Source of the DNA: Saprospiraceae bacterium
GTDB lineage: Bacteria; Bacteroidota; Bacteroidia; Chitinophagales; Saprospiraceae
Direction: 5' to 3'
Length of the DNA: 64,000 nt
Assembly (NCBI GenBank): GCA_020627785.1
Contig: JAHDGF010000018.1
Span: 1-64,000, forward strand
Positions 9,557 through 18,374 of the stretch are shown piece after piece (the stretch's first letter is position 1; the number at the start of each line of letters is the position of its first letter). Under the pieces are notes generated by a model that was not told the DNA's origin, did no database searches, and saw only the letters and a list, made by a program, of their open reading frames with translations. Both the position numbers and the translations under genes were made by a program.

Positions 9557-11220
9557 TATAAAGTTGTTACGCAACCGAGGCTTGCGGATGAAACAGTTTT
9601 ACGATATTTTTTTAGGAAGAATTTTTCTTCCTTGCTTTCGAGTGTCCAAGCAGCTTTTCTCTGATTGATTTCTTCTTCACTTAGATCGACACTGATTTTA
9701 TTTTTGATGGCGTCAATGGTGATCATGTCCCCATCTTTCAATAGACCTATCATGCCTCCATCATAGGCTTCAGGTGTGATATGACCTACGACGAATCCGT
9801 GGGTACCTCCACTGAATCTTCCATCTGTAATCAAAGCCACCTTTCCTCCAAGTCCGGCACCCATAATCGCAGAGGTAGGCTTTAGCATTTCTGGCATTCC
9901 TGGTCCTCCTTTTGGCCCACAATATCTGATGACGATTACCTCTCCTTCCATAATTTTATTGGCGGCAATATCTGCATTGGCTTCATCCTCCGTATTGAAT
10001 ACTCGTGCCGGCCCAAAGAACTGTTCACCTTCTTTACCAGTAATCTTTGCGACGGATCCTTCTTCTGCAAGATTGCCGTAAAGTATTTGAATGTGACCGC
10101 TGGATTTTATGGGTGAATTTATTGGGTGTAGAATGGGGTGATCAATCGGTTTTATGGCTTCTAAATTTTCTTCGATACTTTTTCCTGTGACCGTCATGCA
10201 AGAGCCATTTAAATATCCTTTTTCTAGCATCATTTTCATCACCGCAGGAACTCCTCCTTGTTTGTGAAGATCTTCCATTACATATTTGCCGGAAGGCTTT
10301 AAATCAGCCAGAAAGGGCGTATTGTCACTTATCGCTTGAAAGTCATCTAAGCTGAGATCAATGTTTGCCTCTCTTGCAATGGCTAATAAATGCAACACAG
10401 CGTTGGTTGATCCTCCAAGCACCGTCAATAATCGAATCGCATTTTCAAAAGATTTTTTATTGAGGATTTTTAATGGGGTTAAATCCTGATCAACACAATG
10501 TTTTATTGCACGCGCAACGGCTGCATGTTCACTGTTCTTTAAAGGATCTGTTGCAGGGATCGAACTGTTGAAAGGGATGCTCAGACCCAAGGCTTCTATG
10601 GAAGATGACATGGTGTTGGCTGTATACATTCCGCCACATGCACCTGCACCCGGGATGGCATTTTTAATGATTCCCTGATAAGTTTCCTCGTCAATGTTGC
10701 CTGCAATTTTTTCCCCTAAGGCTTCAAAGGCCGACACTACATCTAATTTTCTCTCGCCGTATTGACCTGCTCGGATCGTGCCTCCATAAACGACAACTGC
10801 TGGCCTATCTAGTCGACATATTCCCATCATGGCACCGGGCATATTTTTATCACAACCAACGACTGCAACAATACCATCATACCATTGCGCAGAAGCTACA
10901 GTTTCGATGGAGTCGGCGATGATTTCTCGCGAGGGCAATGAGTAACGCATTCCTGCAGTACCCATAGAAATACCATCGCTCACACCGATGGTATGAAAAA
11001 TTAATCCGACCAAATCCTGTTGAACTACCTCGGTCTTAATTTCTTTTGCTAGGTCATTTAAATGCATGTTGCAAGGATTTCCTTCCCAGCCTGTACTTAC
11101 GATCCCAATTTGTGGTTTACTCATGTCTTCCTTACTTAACCCAACGCCATATAGCATGGCTTGTGCTGCAGGTTGTTCCGGATTCTGAGTAACGTTTTTG
11201 CTGTATTTGTTTTTTTCCAT
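9556..11220 (-). CDS. ilvD: Dihydroxy-acid dehydratase
   Basis: Dehydrates the dihydroxy acids of valine and isoleucine synthesis to 2-oxo acids. It is an IlvD/Edd-family Fe-S enzyme. Cluster cysteines are visible in [21 protein letters not shown] and [14 protein letters not shown]-terminal swivel domain carries [13 protein letters not shown] and GRFSGGTHG. The start used is ATG at 11220; a TTG two codons earlier (11226) lies inside the T-run of the leader terminator and is unlikely. It is the first structural gene after the Ile-rich leader and attenuator, so its expression should be set by charged tRNA-Ile. Confidence 0.95.
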   Translation of the reverse strand: MEKNKYSKNVTQNPEQPAAQAMLYGVGLSKEDMSKPQIGIVSTGWEGNPCNMHLNDLAKEIKTEVVQQDLVGLIFHTIGVSDGISMGTAGMRYSLPSREIIADSIETVASAQWYDGIVAVVGCDKNMPGAMMGICRLDRPAVVVYGGTIRAGQYGERKLDVVSAFEALGEKIAGNIDEETYQGIIKNAIPGAGACGGMYTANTMSSSIEALGLSIPFNSSIPATDPLKNSEHAAVARAIKHCVDQDLTPLKILNKKSFENAIRLLTVLGGSTNAVLHLLAIAREANIDLSLDDFQAISDNTPFLADLKPSGKYVMEDLHKQGGVPAVMKMMLEKGYLNGSCMTVTGKSIEENLEAIKPIDHPILHPINSPIKSSGHIQILYGNLAEEGSVAKITGKEGEQFFGPARVFNTEDEANADIAANKIMEGEVIVIRYCGPKGGPGMPEMLKPTSAIMGAGLGGKVALITDGRFSGGTHGFVVGHITPEAYDGGMIGLLKDGDMITIDAIKNKISVDLSEEEINQRKAAWTLESKEEKFFLKKYRKTVSSASLGCVTTL

Positions 11221-11224
11221 AGGC

Positions 11225-11258
11225 AATAAAAAAAGCCATTCTCGGAAGAGAATGGCTT
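11225..11258 (-). terminator. Attenuator terminator of the ilv leader
   Basis: On the minus strand a perfect 11-bp stem AAGCCATTCTC/GAGAATGGCTT (11258-11233) with a TTCC tetraloop is followed by seven T residues, ending only about 5 nt before the ilvD ATG. A competing pairing is possible: GGAGAGAAT at 11288-11280 matches ATTCTC(T)TCC of the terminator 5' arm and loop, giving 9 bp with one bulged T. That segment starts three bases after the leader stop codon, so a ribosome finishing the leader would hide it. Confidence 0.9.
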
Positions 11259-11291
11259 GATATATTTTATGACAATACTATTCTCTCCTCA

Positions 11292-11348
11292 CTACGTGCG
11301 AATGACTATAATGCTAATAATAGAGATAATAATAATTGCTGTGTTCAT
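11292..11348 (-). CDS. ilv leader peptide, Ile-rich (18 residues)
   Basis: A minus-strand ORF starting at ATG 11348 and ending at TAG 11294-11292 encodes MNTAIIIISIISIIVIRT. Nine of 18 codons are Ile (ATT, ATC, ATA) and one is Val. It sits between leuB and ilvD, 34 nt before the attenuator stem. This is the classic arrangement for translation-controlled attenuation: scarcity of charged tRNA-Ile stalls the ribosome and permits read-through into ilvDBNCA. The reading frame and hairpins are seen directly; the mechanism is inferred from the enterobacterial paradigm. It is too short for routine gene calling. Confidence 0.9.
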   Translation of the reverse strand: MNTAIIIISIISIIVIRT

Positions 11349-11362
11349 TAATATTGTTTTCA

Positions 11363-11394
11363 CAAAGTTGCACGAAATAAATTTATAATGCCAA
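11363..11394 (-). promoter_or_regulatory. Candidate internal promoter for ilv leader and ilvDBNCA
   Basis: The minus strand reads TTGG (11394-11391), a 20-nt spacer, then CAACTTTG (11370-11363), a 7 of 8 match to TAnnTTTG, 14 nt before the leader ATG. It would separate ilv transcription from the upstream leuACDB genes. Confidence 0.5.
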
Positions 11395-11406
11395 TTATTC
11401 GGCATA

Positions 11407-12525
11407 TTAAATAATGACTGACTTTGCAGTTTGTATTTTTTGAGTATTTATATCTATCATGTTGTCGTAGATCAGTGTGTATATTATATCACCAAGCTCG
11501 GAGCAGCTCGTGAGAATTTTTGGTTTTAAATCTTCGGTCAATATGCTTTCCTGAATGCAACGCTGAACAGCATTGCGTATGTCATTGGCATGAGCTTTCA
11601 TGTTGAAATGATCAAATAACATTGCAGTAGATAAAATGGCTGCAATAGGATTGGCTCTGTCTTGTCCAGCTGCTTGAGGATAAGATCCGTGCACTGGCTC
11701 AAACATGCAATGCGATTCACCAAATGACGATGAAGGAAGTAGGCCAAGAGATCCAGCAATTACGCTAGACTCATCCGAGATTATATCTCCAAACATATTT
11801 CCACAAAGTAGCACATCAAATCGTTTAGGATTTTGAATGACTTGCATGGCCGCATTGTCAACGTATAAGTAATCTAAGTTTACTTCTGGATACTCAGGAC
11901 TAAGGTCTTGAACAACTTTTCTCCAAAGTCGTGATGTTTCAAGCACATTGGCTTTATCAATGAGCGTTAAATTTTTTCTTCTCTTCATGGCCGCTTCAAA
12001 AGCTGGGCGGGCAATTCTTTCAATTTCTTCTTTGGTGTATATGCAGGTATCAAATGCTTTTTCTCCACTGGCATCCATTCCCTTTTTACCAAAGTAAATT
12101 CCACCAGTTAGTTCTCTGTAAATGACAAAGTCAACATTTTCAATAACCTCTTTTTTTAATGGAGAAAAATCGAGCAAAGCTTTGTAAGCTTTAATCGGTC
12201 GCACATTGGCATAGAGGTTCAATAATTTACGTAACTCGAGTAATCCTTGCTCCGGTCTCTTTTGTATGGTGAGGTCATGATCATATTTTGGATCACCGAT
12301 GGCCCCTAGTAAAACCGCGTCACTTTCTAAGCAGATTTTTTTGGTTTCATCTGGAAGTGGATCTCCATGATTATCTATGGCTACAGCTCCAACATCCGCA
12401 TAGGTCAATTCTATTTTTAAATCTTCTTTGTCATTCAACGCCTCGATTACCTTTACTGCTTGAGCTATGACCTCCGGCCCGATTCCATCTCCTGGGAGTA
12501 CTGCTATTTTTTTTAATTTCTTCAT
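11407..12525 (-). CDS. leuB: 3-isopropylmalate dehydrogenase
   Basis: Oxidatively decarboxylates 3-isopropylmalate with NAD+, the third step of leucine synthesis. 372 residues. It begins KIAVLPGDGIGPEV, has the substrate segment ELTGGIYFG, the catalytic Tyr/Lys region (VIYRELTGG, LTLIDKANVLETSRLW), metal Asp in FGDIISDESS, and a cofactor loop HGSYPQAAGQDRANP where many relatives have HGSAPDIAG. It lies 8 bp downstream of leuD. It is the last gene before the internal ilv promoter and leader. Confidence 0.95.
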   Translation of the reverse strand: MKKLKKIAVLPGDGIGPEVIAQAVKVIEALNDKEDLKIELTYADVGAVAIDNHGDPLPDETKKICLESDAVLLGAIGDPKYDHDLTIQKRPEQGLLELRKLLNLYANVRPIKAYKALLDFSPLKKEVIENVDFVIYRELTGGIYFGKKGMDASGEKAFDTCIYTKEEIERIARPAFEAAMKRRKNLTLIDKANVLETSRLWRKVVQDLSPEYPEVNLDYLYVDNAAMQVIQNPKRFDVLLCGNMFGDIISDESSVIAGSLGLLPSSSFGESHCMFEPVHGSYPQAAGQDRANPIAAILSTAMLFDHFNMKAHANDIRNAVQRCIQESILTEDLKPKILTSCSELGDIIYTLIYDNMIDINTQKIQTAKSVII

Positions 12526-12533
12526 GTCGTCAA

Positions 12534-13127
12534 TTAATAGACAAGATGTCTCGATTCAAATTCTCTAATCGTTTCACGCTTGCTAATTAAAAAATCAATG
12601 GTATCCATTCCCTCCAATAAGCATGTTTTTTTGAAAGGATCGATGGAGAAGTCAATGGTTAATTGTTCGCTGGGGCAAGTGAATTTTTGATTGATGAGAC
12701 TTACGTCAAATGTGGCCGCTGCATCAGACTCAATTATTTTAAATATGGTGTGGAGTTGTTCTTGTGAAACCGTAATGGGTAATAGCCCATTATTGAGTGC
12801 ATTGTTTTTAAAAATGTCTGCAAAGAAACTTGAAACAACAACTCTGAATCCATAATCACCCAAGGCCCAGGCTGCATGTTCTCTACTTGAGCCGCAACCG
12901 AAATTTTTTCCGCAGACAAGGATGCTGCCGCTGTATGTGTCATTGTTTAAAACAAAATCTTTTTTTGGTTGATCATTCTGATCGTATCGCCAATCTCTAA
13001 AAAGGTTGGCACCAAAACCAGCTCTTGAAGTTGACTTTAGAAACCTTGCTGGAATGATTTGATCCGTGTCAATATCTTCCATGGGAATTGGTACGGCCTG
13101 ACTGCTTATGTTTGTAAATTTCTTCAT
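12534..13127 (-). CDS. leuD: 3-isopropylmalate dehydratase, small subunit
   Basis: The swivel (aconitase domain 4) subunit of isopropylmalate isomerase, which works with LeuC. 197 residues, the usual length. Motifs visible are [15 protein letters not shown] and [17 protein letters not shown] (the substrate-binding loop). The start overlaps the leuC stop by 4 bp (ATGA-type coupling), so the two subunits should be made in balance. Confidence 0.95.
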   Translation of the reverse strand: MKKFTNISSQAVPIPMEDIDTDQIIPARFLKSTSRAGFGANLFRDWRYDQNDQPKKDFVLNNDTYSGSILVCGKNFGCGSSREHAAWALGDYGFRVVVSSFFADIFKNNALNNGLLPITVSQEQLHTIFKIIESDAAATFDVSLINQKFTCPSEQLTIDFSIDPFKKTCLLEGMDTIDFLISKRETIREFESRHLVY

Positions 13128-14503
13128 GCCATTTCTACTTTTCTAACATCAACAATTTTTCCTGCAATGGCTGCAGCTGCAGCAGTAAGTGGGGAGACCA
13201 ATAAGGTGCGGGCCCCAGGTCCCTGTCTCCCTTCAAAATTTCTATTAGAGGTAGAGACACAATATTTTCCAGCCGGTATTTTATCTTCATTCATTCCCAA
13301 GCAAGCCGAACATCCTGCACCTCTCATCTCGAAACCTGCCTCTTCTAAAATCTTATCCAATCCTTCTTCTTTTGCTTGTCTTGAAACTTCTTGTGAACCG
13401 GGGACGACAAAGACGAAGACATCCTTGGCTTTTTTCTTCCCTTTTACAAATTGTGCAACTTCTCGGAGGTCTTCAATTCTAGAATTCGTACAACTGCCAA
13501 TAAAAACATAATCTATTGGCATGTTTAATAAGTTTTGACCCGGAGCAAGCCCCATATAATTCAGTGACTTCTCAAAGCTTTCTCCCGAAAGTTCTGGTAT
13601 GCTTTGATCGATCTTGATTCCCATTCCTGGATTAGTTCCATAAGTGATCATCGGTGCAATCTTCGCTGCATCAAAATTATACTCTGCATCGAAGCTGGCT
13701 GTTGAATCGGTCTTCAAACCATTCCAATATTCCGTCGAAAGTTCCCAGTCTTTAACTTTGTCCTTTCTCGTGGAAAGGTAGTCTATTGTTTTCTTGTCTG
13801 GAGCAATTAGCCCTCCTCTTGCACCCATTTCAATGCTCATATTACATACGGTCATTCGACCTTCCATGCTCATGTTTTCAATCGTACTACCGGCATATTC
13901 AACAAAATGGCCCGTGGCTCCTCCGACACCGAGTTTTGAAATGATGTAAAGTATAACATCCTTTGCTCCAACCCCTGGATATAAAGTCCCATTGATGTTG
14001 ATCCTCATCTGCTTTGGTTTGACCTGCAGAACAGATTGAGAAGCAAGTACTTGTTCGACTTCACTGGTTCCGATACCAAAGGCGATGCATCCAAAGGCTC
14101 CATGTGTTGATGTATGGCTATCTCCGCATACGATGGTCATGCCTGGTCTGGTAAGTCCCTGCTCAGGTCCTATTACATGAACAATCCCTTGTTTGGGATG
14201 CACTAGATCATATAGCTTTACATCAAATTCTTCGCAATTGTTTGTCAGCTGATCTACTTGCTTCTTAGAGAGAGGGTCTTTTATTGGTTGATCTTGATTC
14301 AGGGTCGGAACATTATGATCTGCTGTACCTAAAGTCCGTTCTTTATTGAATACACTTACCTTTCTTTTTCTCAGACCTTCGAAAGCTTGTGGGCTGGTAA
14401 CTTCATGAATGAAATGTTGATCAATGTATAGAATAACTTGTTTGTCATCTATTTTTTCAACCACATGTCGATCCCATATTTTATCAAAAATTGTTTGATT
14501 CAT
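13124..14503 (-). CDS. leuC: 3-isopropylmalate dehydratase, large subunit
   Basis: The Fe-S subunit of isopropylmalate isomerase, converting 2- to 3-isopropylmalate. The 4Fe-4S cysteines are in FIGSCTNSR and [37 protein letters not shown] and [11 protein letters not shown] are typical aconitase-superfamily motifs. The start chosen is ATG at 14503, one base after the leuA TAA. A TTG three codons upstream (14512) would overlap leuA by 8 bp and is less likely. About 459 residues, as expected for the bacterial LeuC family. Confidence 0.95.
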   Translation of the reverse strand: MNQTIFDKIWDRHVVEKIDDKQVILYIDQHFIHEVTSPQAFEGLRKRKVSVFNKERTLGTADHNVPTLNQDQPIKDPLSKKQVDQLTNNCEEFDVKLYDLVHPKQGIVHVIGPEQGLTRPGMTIVCGDSHTSTHGAFGCIAFGIGTSEVEQVLASQSVLQVKPKQMRININGTLYPGVGAKDVILYIISKLGVGGATGHFVEYAGSTIENMSMEGRMTVCNMSIEMGARGGLIAPDKKTIDYLSTRKDKVKDWELSTEYWNGLKTDSTASFDAEYNFDAAKIAPMITYGTNPGMGIKIDQSIPELSGESFEKSLNYMGLAPGQNLLNMPIDYVFIGSCTNSRIEDLREVAQFVKGKKKAKDVFVFVVPGSQEVSRQAKEEGLDKILEEAGFEMRGAGCSACLGMNEDKIPAGKYCVSTSNRNFEGRQGPGARTLLVSPLTAAAAAIAGKIVDVRKVEMA

Positions 14504-14504
14504 T

Positions 14505-15671
14505 TTAGGCAAGGTTGAAAATTCTAGTTTTATCTAATAGCTGAATCAAATCCTTGTCATTAACTTCTTTCAGTTGGTCTGCTAGATGAATAAATTTTTG
14601 GTATGTCTTATCTAAGGCTTCCTTTGTTAATTCAAAACCCAATGCTCTTGCTCTGTAAGCAACAGCAGCTCTTCCGGAACGTGCGGTTAAAATAATTTTG
14701 GATTCATTGACACCTACTTCTAGTGGGTCAATTATTTCATAGGTCTCTCTATTTTTAATCACACCGTCTTGATGGATTCCTGAGGAATGGCCAAAGGCAT
14801 TACTTCCTACGATGGCCTTGTTGGCTTGTATCGGCATGGCCATTGATTCACTGACTAGAGTACTGCATTCTTTTAAAAGCTTGCTATTAATACTCGTGTG
14901 GTAGACTTCAGGAAATCTCTTTTTTATGATCATTGAAACTTCCTCAAGTGCCGTATTTCCAGCCCGTTCACCCATACCGTTGATGGTGCATTCTATTTGT
15001 CTTGCACCTCCTTGTATGGCAGCTATGGAATTAGCAGTCGCCATTCCTAGGTCATTGTGACAATGAGATGATAAGATTACTTTGTCAATCCCTTTGACCT
15101 GAGTTTTTAAGTATTCAAATTTGGTTTGATATTCTTCTGGTAAGCAATAGCCAGTAGTGTCAGGCACATTTATAACAGTAGCTCCAGCTTTGATTGCTTG
15201 TTCAACAACAATGGCGAGAAATTCATTTTCTGCTCTGCCGGCATCTTCTGCGTAGAATTCTACATCCTCAACAAAGGTTTTGGCATACTTTACAGCAGCC
15301 ACGGCTCTCTCAATTATCTGTTCCTTACTGGCTTTAAATTTAAAGCGCATGTGTGATTCAGATACTCCGATACCAGTGTGTATTCTTGGGCGCTTTGCAT
15401 ATTGTAAAGCTTCAGCGGCTACCTCAATGTCTTTCTTTACCGATCGAGACAAACCACAAATTGTTGTTGAGCCAATTTCTTTGCTGATGCGTTGAATGGC
15501 TTCAAAGTCTCCTGGACTTGAAATTGGAAAACCAGCTTCTATGACGTCTACGCCCAATTTTTCTAGCACCTTAGCAATTCTCAACTTTTCTTGAATGTTC
15601 AATTTACATCCAGGCACCTGCTCTCCGTCTCTGAGCGTTGTATCAAAAATATAGATCCTTTCTTGTGACAT
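14505..15671 (-). CDS. leuA: 2-isopropylmalate synthase, short form without the C-terminal regulatory domain
   Basis: Condenses acetyl-CoA with 2-oxoisovalerate, the first committed step to leucine. 388 residues. It carries the HMGL-like TIM-barrel motifs [12 protein letters not shown] and [15 protein letters not shown] and the helical subdomain signature [14 protein letters not shown]. It stops where longer LeuA proteins (over 500 residues) go on to the leucine-binding dimerisation domain. It is therefore probably not inhibited by leucine through that domain, although a related short synthase of other specificity cannot be excluded by length alone. The leuCDB neighbours fix the assignment. 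It is the first gene of the leu block. Confidence 0.93.
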   Translation of the reverse strand: MSQERIYIFDTTLRDGEQVPGCKLNIQEKLRIAKVLEKLGVDVIEAGFPISSPGDFEAIQRISKEIGSTTICGLSRSVKKDIEVAAEALQYAKRPRIHTGIGVSESHMRFKFKASKEQIIERAVAAVKYAKTFVEDVEFYAEDAGRAENEFLAIVVEQAIKAGATVINVPDTTGYCLPEEYQTKFEYLKTQVKGIDKVILSSHCHNDLGMATANSIAAIQGGARQIECTINGMGERAGNTALEEVSMIIKKRFPEVYHTSINSKLLKECSTLVSESMAMPIQANKAIVGSNAFGHSSGIHQDGVIKNRETYEIIDPLEVGVNESKIILTARSGRAAVAYRARALGFELTKEALDKTYQKFIHLADQLKEVNDKDLIQLLDKTRIFNLA

Positions 15672-15810
15672 AAAGGGTTAATTAAGACTGCAAAATATTC
15701 CATTCGATGCTAAGATTTATTTCTAAATTCTGTAGATTTACGAAAATCAAAGTCATATCTTGACTATATAAATAATTGAATAACAATACTTTATAAGCAT
15801 AATAACTACG

Positions 15811-17367
15811 ATGCCCAAAGTAAAAAAGACCGATCTCTTTGATTTGATACAACGGATGTCTAAATCTGAAAAGAGAAGATTTAAGCTGCATGCACAGACC
15901 TCAAACGGAGATGAAAAATTATTTGTTCAGCTGTTTGATGTTATTGAGAAGATGTCCACATTTGACGAAAGTCAGATATTAAAAAAACTTCCTCGACTCA
16001 AAAAGTCGCAATTGCCAAATATGAAGGCGCATCTTTTAAAGCACCTTTTGATCAATCTTAGGCATCTTCACATTCCATCAAAATTAGATATTGAAATTAG
16101 AGACTTGATGGATTTTGCGCGGGTTTATTATTCAAAAGGAATGTATAGGCCTGCCTTGCAAACTTTGGATAAGGCAAAGAAGATTGCTCAAGCGCATGAA
16201 ATGAATACGGCATATTTTAATTGTGTTGAGTTTGAAAAGAAGATTGAAAGTCAACACATTACTGGGAGCATGCATCAAAAGGCTGAAGATCTCTCGACAA
16301 AAGTCGAGCAAGCATTACTTCAAGTAAATTACAACAATCAATTATCAAATCTCGCACTTCGTTTATATGGGAATTATCTGAAACACAGTCACGTGAAAGA
16401 TAAGCATGAGGCTGAAGATCTAAAGAAACGGTTTGAGTCCGCGCTCCCAGATGTATCATTCGATGCTTTGGATTTTTATGGTAAGTTATATTATCTGCAA
16501 TGTCATGTGTGGTATTGTTTTAGTGCTCAAGATTTTGCTAATTATTTCAGATATGCGATGAGATGGGTTAATCATTATGAGGCTCATCCAGTCATGATTA
16601 AAATGGAAACGGCCATGTATCTGAAAGGATATCACAACATGTTGAATGCTTACTTTACACATAATAAATATTCAAAATTTGCAGATGCCTATAAACGTTT
16701 TGATGACTTTAAAATCAAGTACGAATCTGAATTGGATATTAATTGTCAACAGCTTGTCGAGAATATTGAATGGATTCATGGGGTCAATCGCTTTTTTCTA
16801 AATGCAGACTTTACAGAAGGGGCGAAGTATATTGATTATTTAGTCAAGGAAAAAAATCATTCGATTAGAGAATGGAATCTTCATCGGCGATTGACCATTT
16901 ATTATAAGATCGCTTGCATCTATTTTGTAAATGGAAGATTTGAGGATGCGATTGAATACTTAAACATTATTTGTAATACAGTCTATCCAGCTTTTCGAGA
17001 TGACCTTCAATGTTTTGCGCGGATATTAAATCTAATCTGCCACTACGATCTGGGTAATTTAGTACTCCTAAAATATCAGGTGAAATCTGTCTATCGATTC
17101 CTGTGGAAGTTGGAAGAAATGCAAGGTGTTCAATTGGCTGTTTTTGATTTCCTTCGTAAAATTCCAAATATGAAAGAGCATCAATTGGAGAAAGCGTTTA
17201 AAAATTTGATGCAAAAATTAAAAAAGATTCGGGGGAATAAATATGAGCGGAGAGCCTTTCTATATCTAGATATTATTGCTTGGTTAACCAGTAAATTGGA
17301 AAGGAAGAACTTGATGGTTGTCATGAAAGAACAACTAAAAAGTTCAAAGACCTTTCGCGAAAGATAA
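15811..17367 (+). CDS. Conserved hypothetical helical (TPR-like) protein
   Basis: 518 residues with no signal peptide or membrane segment. It begins MPKVKKTDLFDLIQRMSKSEKRRFKLHA, a basic helical start. The rest reads as alpha-solenoid, with repeated pairs of helices containing Tyr/Phe/Leu at TPR-like positions (FARVYYSKGMYRPALQTLDKAKKIA, KIACIYFVNGRFEDAIEYLNII). I do not recognise a named family and no catalytic motif is visible. It is divergent from leuA (139 bp between starts) and ends just before the aromatic-operon promoter. A role as a cytoplasmic scaffold or regulator is only inference. Confidence 0.75.
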   Translation: MPKVKKTDLFDLIQRMSKSEKRRFKLHAQTSNGDEKLFVQLFDVIEKMSTFDESQILKKLPRLKKSQLPNMKAHLLKHLLINLRHLHIPSKLDIEIRDLMDFARVYYSKGMYRPALQTLDKAKKIAQAHEMNTAYFNCVEFEKKIESQHITGSMHQKAEDLSTKVEQALLQVNYNNQLSNLALRLYGNYLKHSHVKDKHEAEDLKKRFESALPDVSFDALDFYGKLYYLQCHVWYCFSAQDFANYFRYAMRWVNHYEAHPVMIKMETAMYLKGYHNMLNAYFTHNKYSKFADAYKRFDDFKIKYESELDINCQQLVENIEWIHGVNRFFLNADFTEGAKYIDYLVKEKNHSIREWNLHRRLTIYYKIACIYFVNGRFEDAIEYLNIICNTVYPAFRDDLQCFARILNLICHYDLGNLVLLKYQVKSVYRFLWKLEEMQGVQLAVFDFLRKIPNMKEHQLEKAFKNLMQKLKKIRGNKYERRAFLYLDIIAWLTSKLERKNLMVVMKEQLKSSKTFRER

Positions 17368-17375
17368 AATTAAAC

Positions 17376-17383
17376 TACCTTTG
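17376..17383 (+). promoter_or_regulatory. TAnnTTTG promoter of the aromatic operon leader
   Basis: TACCTTTG matches the Bacteroidota -7 consensus exactly. A TTTC at 17353 lies about 19 bp upstream as a possible -33. The leader ATG at 17390 is only 6 nt downstream, so the transcript would begin at or within a few bases of the start codon (leaderless or nearly so). Confidence 0.7.
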
Positions 17384-17389
17384 ACCTAG

Positions 17390-17458
17390 ATGAAAAATAC
17401 ATATACATCAGCATATTTTAATTTTTGGTTTTATTATTCAATAACAGCCAGGATCTGA
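17390..17458 (+). CDS. Aromatic-operon leader peptide (22 residues, Phe/Tyr/Trp-rich)
   Basis: ATG 17390 to TGA 17456-17458 encodes a 22-residue peptide whose centre is YFNFWFYY. In total it has 4 Tyr, 3 Phe and 1 Trp. It lies between an exact promoter element and a terminator placed just before pheA. The regulated genes make Phe and Tyr and feed the whole aromatic pathway, so the codon content matches the products. Reading frame and hairpins are seen; attenuation is inferred by analogy with pheA and trp leaders of Proteobacteria. Confidence 0.9.
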   Translation: MKNTYTSAYFNFWFYYSITARI

Positions 17459-17490
17459 TATGTTGTATATATGATAAGATATAAATATTT

Positions 17491-17520
17491 AAGGTCCTGA
17501 TTTTCAGGACCTTTTTTTTT
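17491..17520 (+). terminator. Attenuator terminator of the aromatic leader
   Basis: A perfect 10-bp stem AAGGTCCTGA/TCAGGACCTT with a TTT loop is followed by a run of nine T (17512-17520), 17 nt before the pheA ATG. An alternative pairing of CAGGATCT (17449-17456, overlapping the leader stop codon) with AGGTCCTG (17492-17499) gives 8 bp including one G-U pair and would break the terminator. A ribosome at the leader stop would cover that antiterminator strand. Confidence 0.9.
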
Positions 17521-17537
17521 GTGCTAAAACGAGATAC

Positions 17538-18374
17538 ATGGATTGTTTAATTCAAGGATATGAAGGCTGTTTTCATGAGATGGCGATGCATCAGATTTCA
17601 ACAAAGAAATCTTTAAGACCTATTCCTTGTGATAGCTTTGATGCCTTGGCTGAAGGTCTTGAATCGAGGGATGCTTCCATTGCGGTCATGGCTATAGAAA
17701 ATTCCATTGCGGGCAGCATTCTCCAGAACTATCGAATATTGAGGCAGTACGATTTGCAGATAATTGGTGAAACTTATTTAAAGATACACCACCAATTAAT
17801 GGCTTTACCTGGGCAAAAAATAGATGAGCTAGTCGAGGTGATTTCGCATCCGATGGCATTAAATCAGTGTTTAGATTTTTTAGATCAATATCCAGGTATG
17901 GCGCGAAAAGAATTTTCAGACACAGCTTTAGCAGCTAAAGAAATTGCTGCCAAACAAATATTTGGAAAAGCGGCGATTGCTAGTGCCTTGGCTGCAGAAA
18001 TTTACGGGCTTGAAATTTTAGCAGAGGACATTGAATCGAATGAACATAATTACACACGATTTTTCATACTAGAACGTAGGAATAAAAAAGAAAGGATTGA
18101 AGAGAATTTTGATAAGGCGAGTATTTATGTTCGATTAACGCATAAGCCAGGAAGTTTGCTCAGTGTTTTAACACGGGTTCAAGATTGTGGGTTGAATTTA
18201 AGTAAGCTCCAATCTTTTCCAGTATTGGGTGTGCCTGGTGAGTATTATTTTTTTGTTGATTTAGAATTTGAAGACTTGGATAATTATAAAAAATTCATGC
18301 GCGAAGTAATCTCAGATGTGGTTGCTTGTGAAGAATTGGGACTGTATCACCGAGCTGAATTAAAAACCGAATAA
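17538..18374 (+). CDS. pheA: Prephenate dehydratase
   Basis: Converts prephenate to phenylpyruvate. 278 residues without a fused chorismate mutase, which is instead on the DAHP synthase downstream. The PDT domain shows MAIENSIAGSIL, HPMALNQCLDFL, FSDTALAAKEIA and ESNEHNYTRFFIL. A C-terminal ACT domain (about 192-278) shows YVRLTHKPGSLLSVLTRV. The Phe-binding ESRP motif of that domain reads QSFP here (LSKLQSFPVLG), a change that could alter feedback binding. It is the first gene after the leader and attenuator; its stop abuts the tyrA ATG directly. Confidence 0.93.
   Translation: MDCLIQGYEGCFHEMAMHQISTKKSLRPIPCDSFDALAEGLESRDASIAVMAIENSIAGSILQNYRILRQYDLQIIGETYLKIHHQLMALPGQKIDELVEVISHPMALNQCLDFLDQYPGMARKEFSDTALAAKEIAAKQIFGKAAIASALAAEIYGLEILAEDIESNEHNYTRFFILERRNKKERIEENFDKASIYVRLTHKPGSLLSVLTRVQDCGLNLSKLQSFPVLGVPGEYYFFVDLEFEDLDNYKKFMREVISDVVACEELGLYHRAELKTE

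Noticed and set aside
15682-15753. Short minus-strand ORF (MTLIFVNLQNLEINL...) with five Leu codons just upstream of leuA, a possible leu leader peptide
   Set aside because: No terminator hairpin or T-run lies between it and leuA, the Leu codons are not clustered, and the promoter match is poor. It is kept only as a weak possibility.
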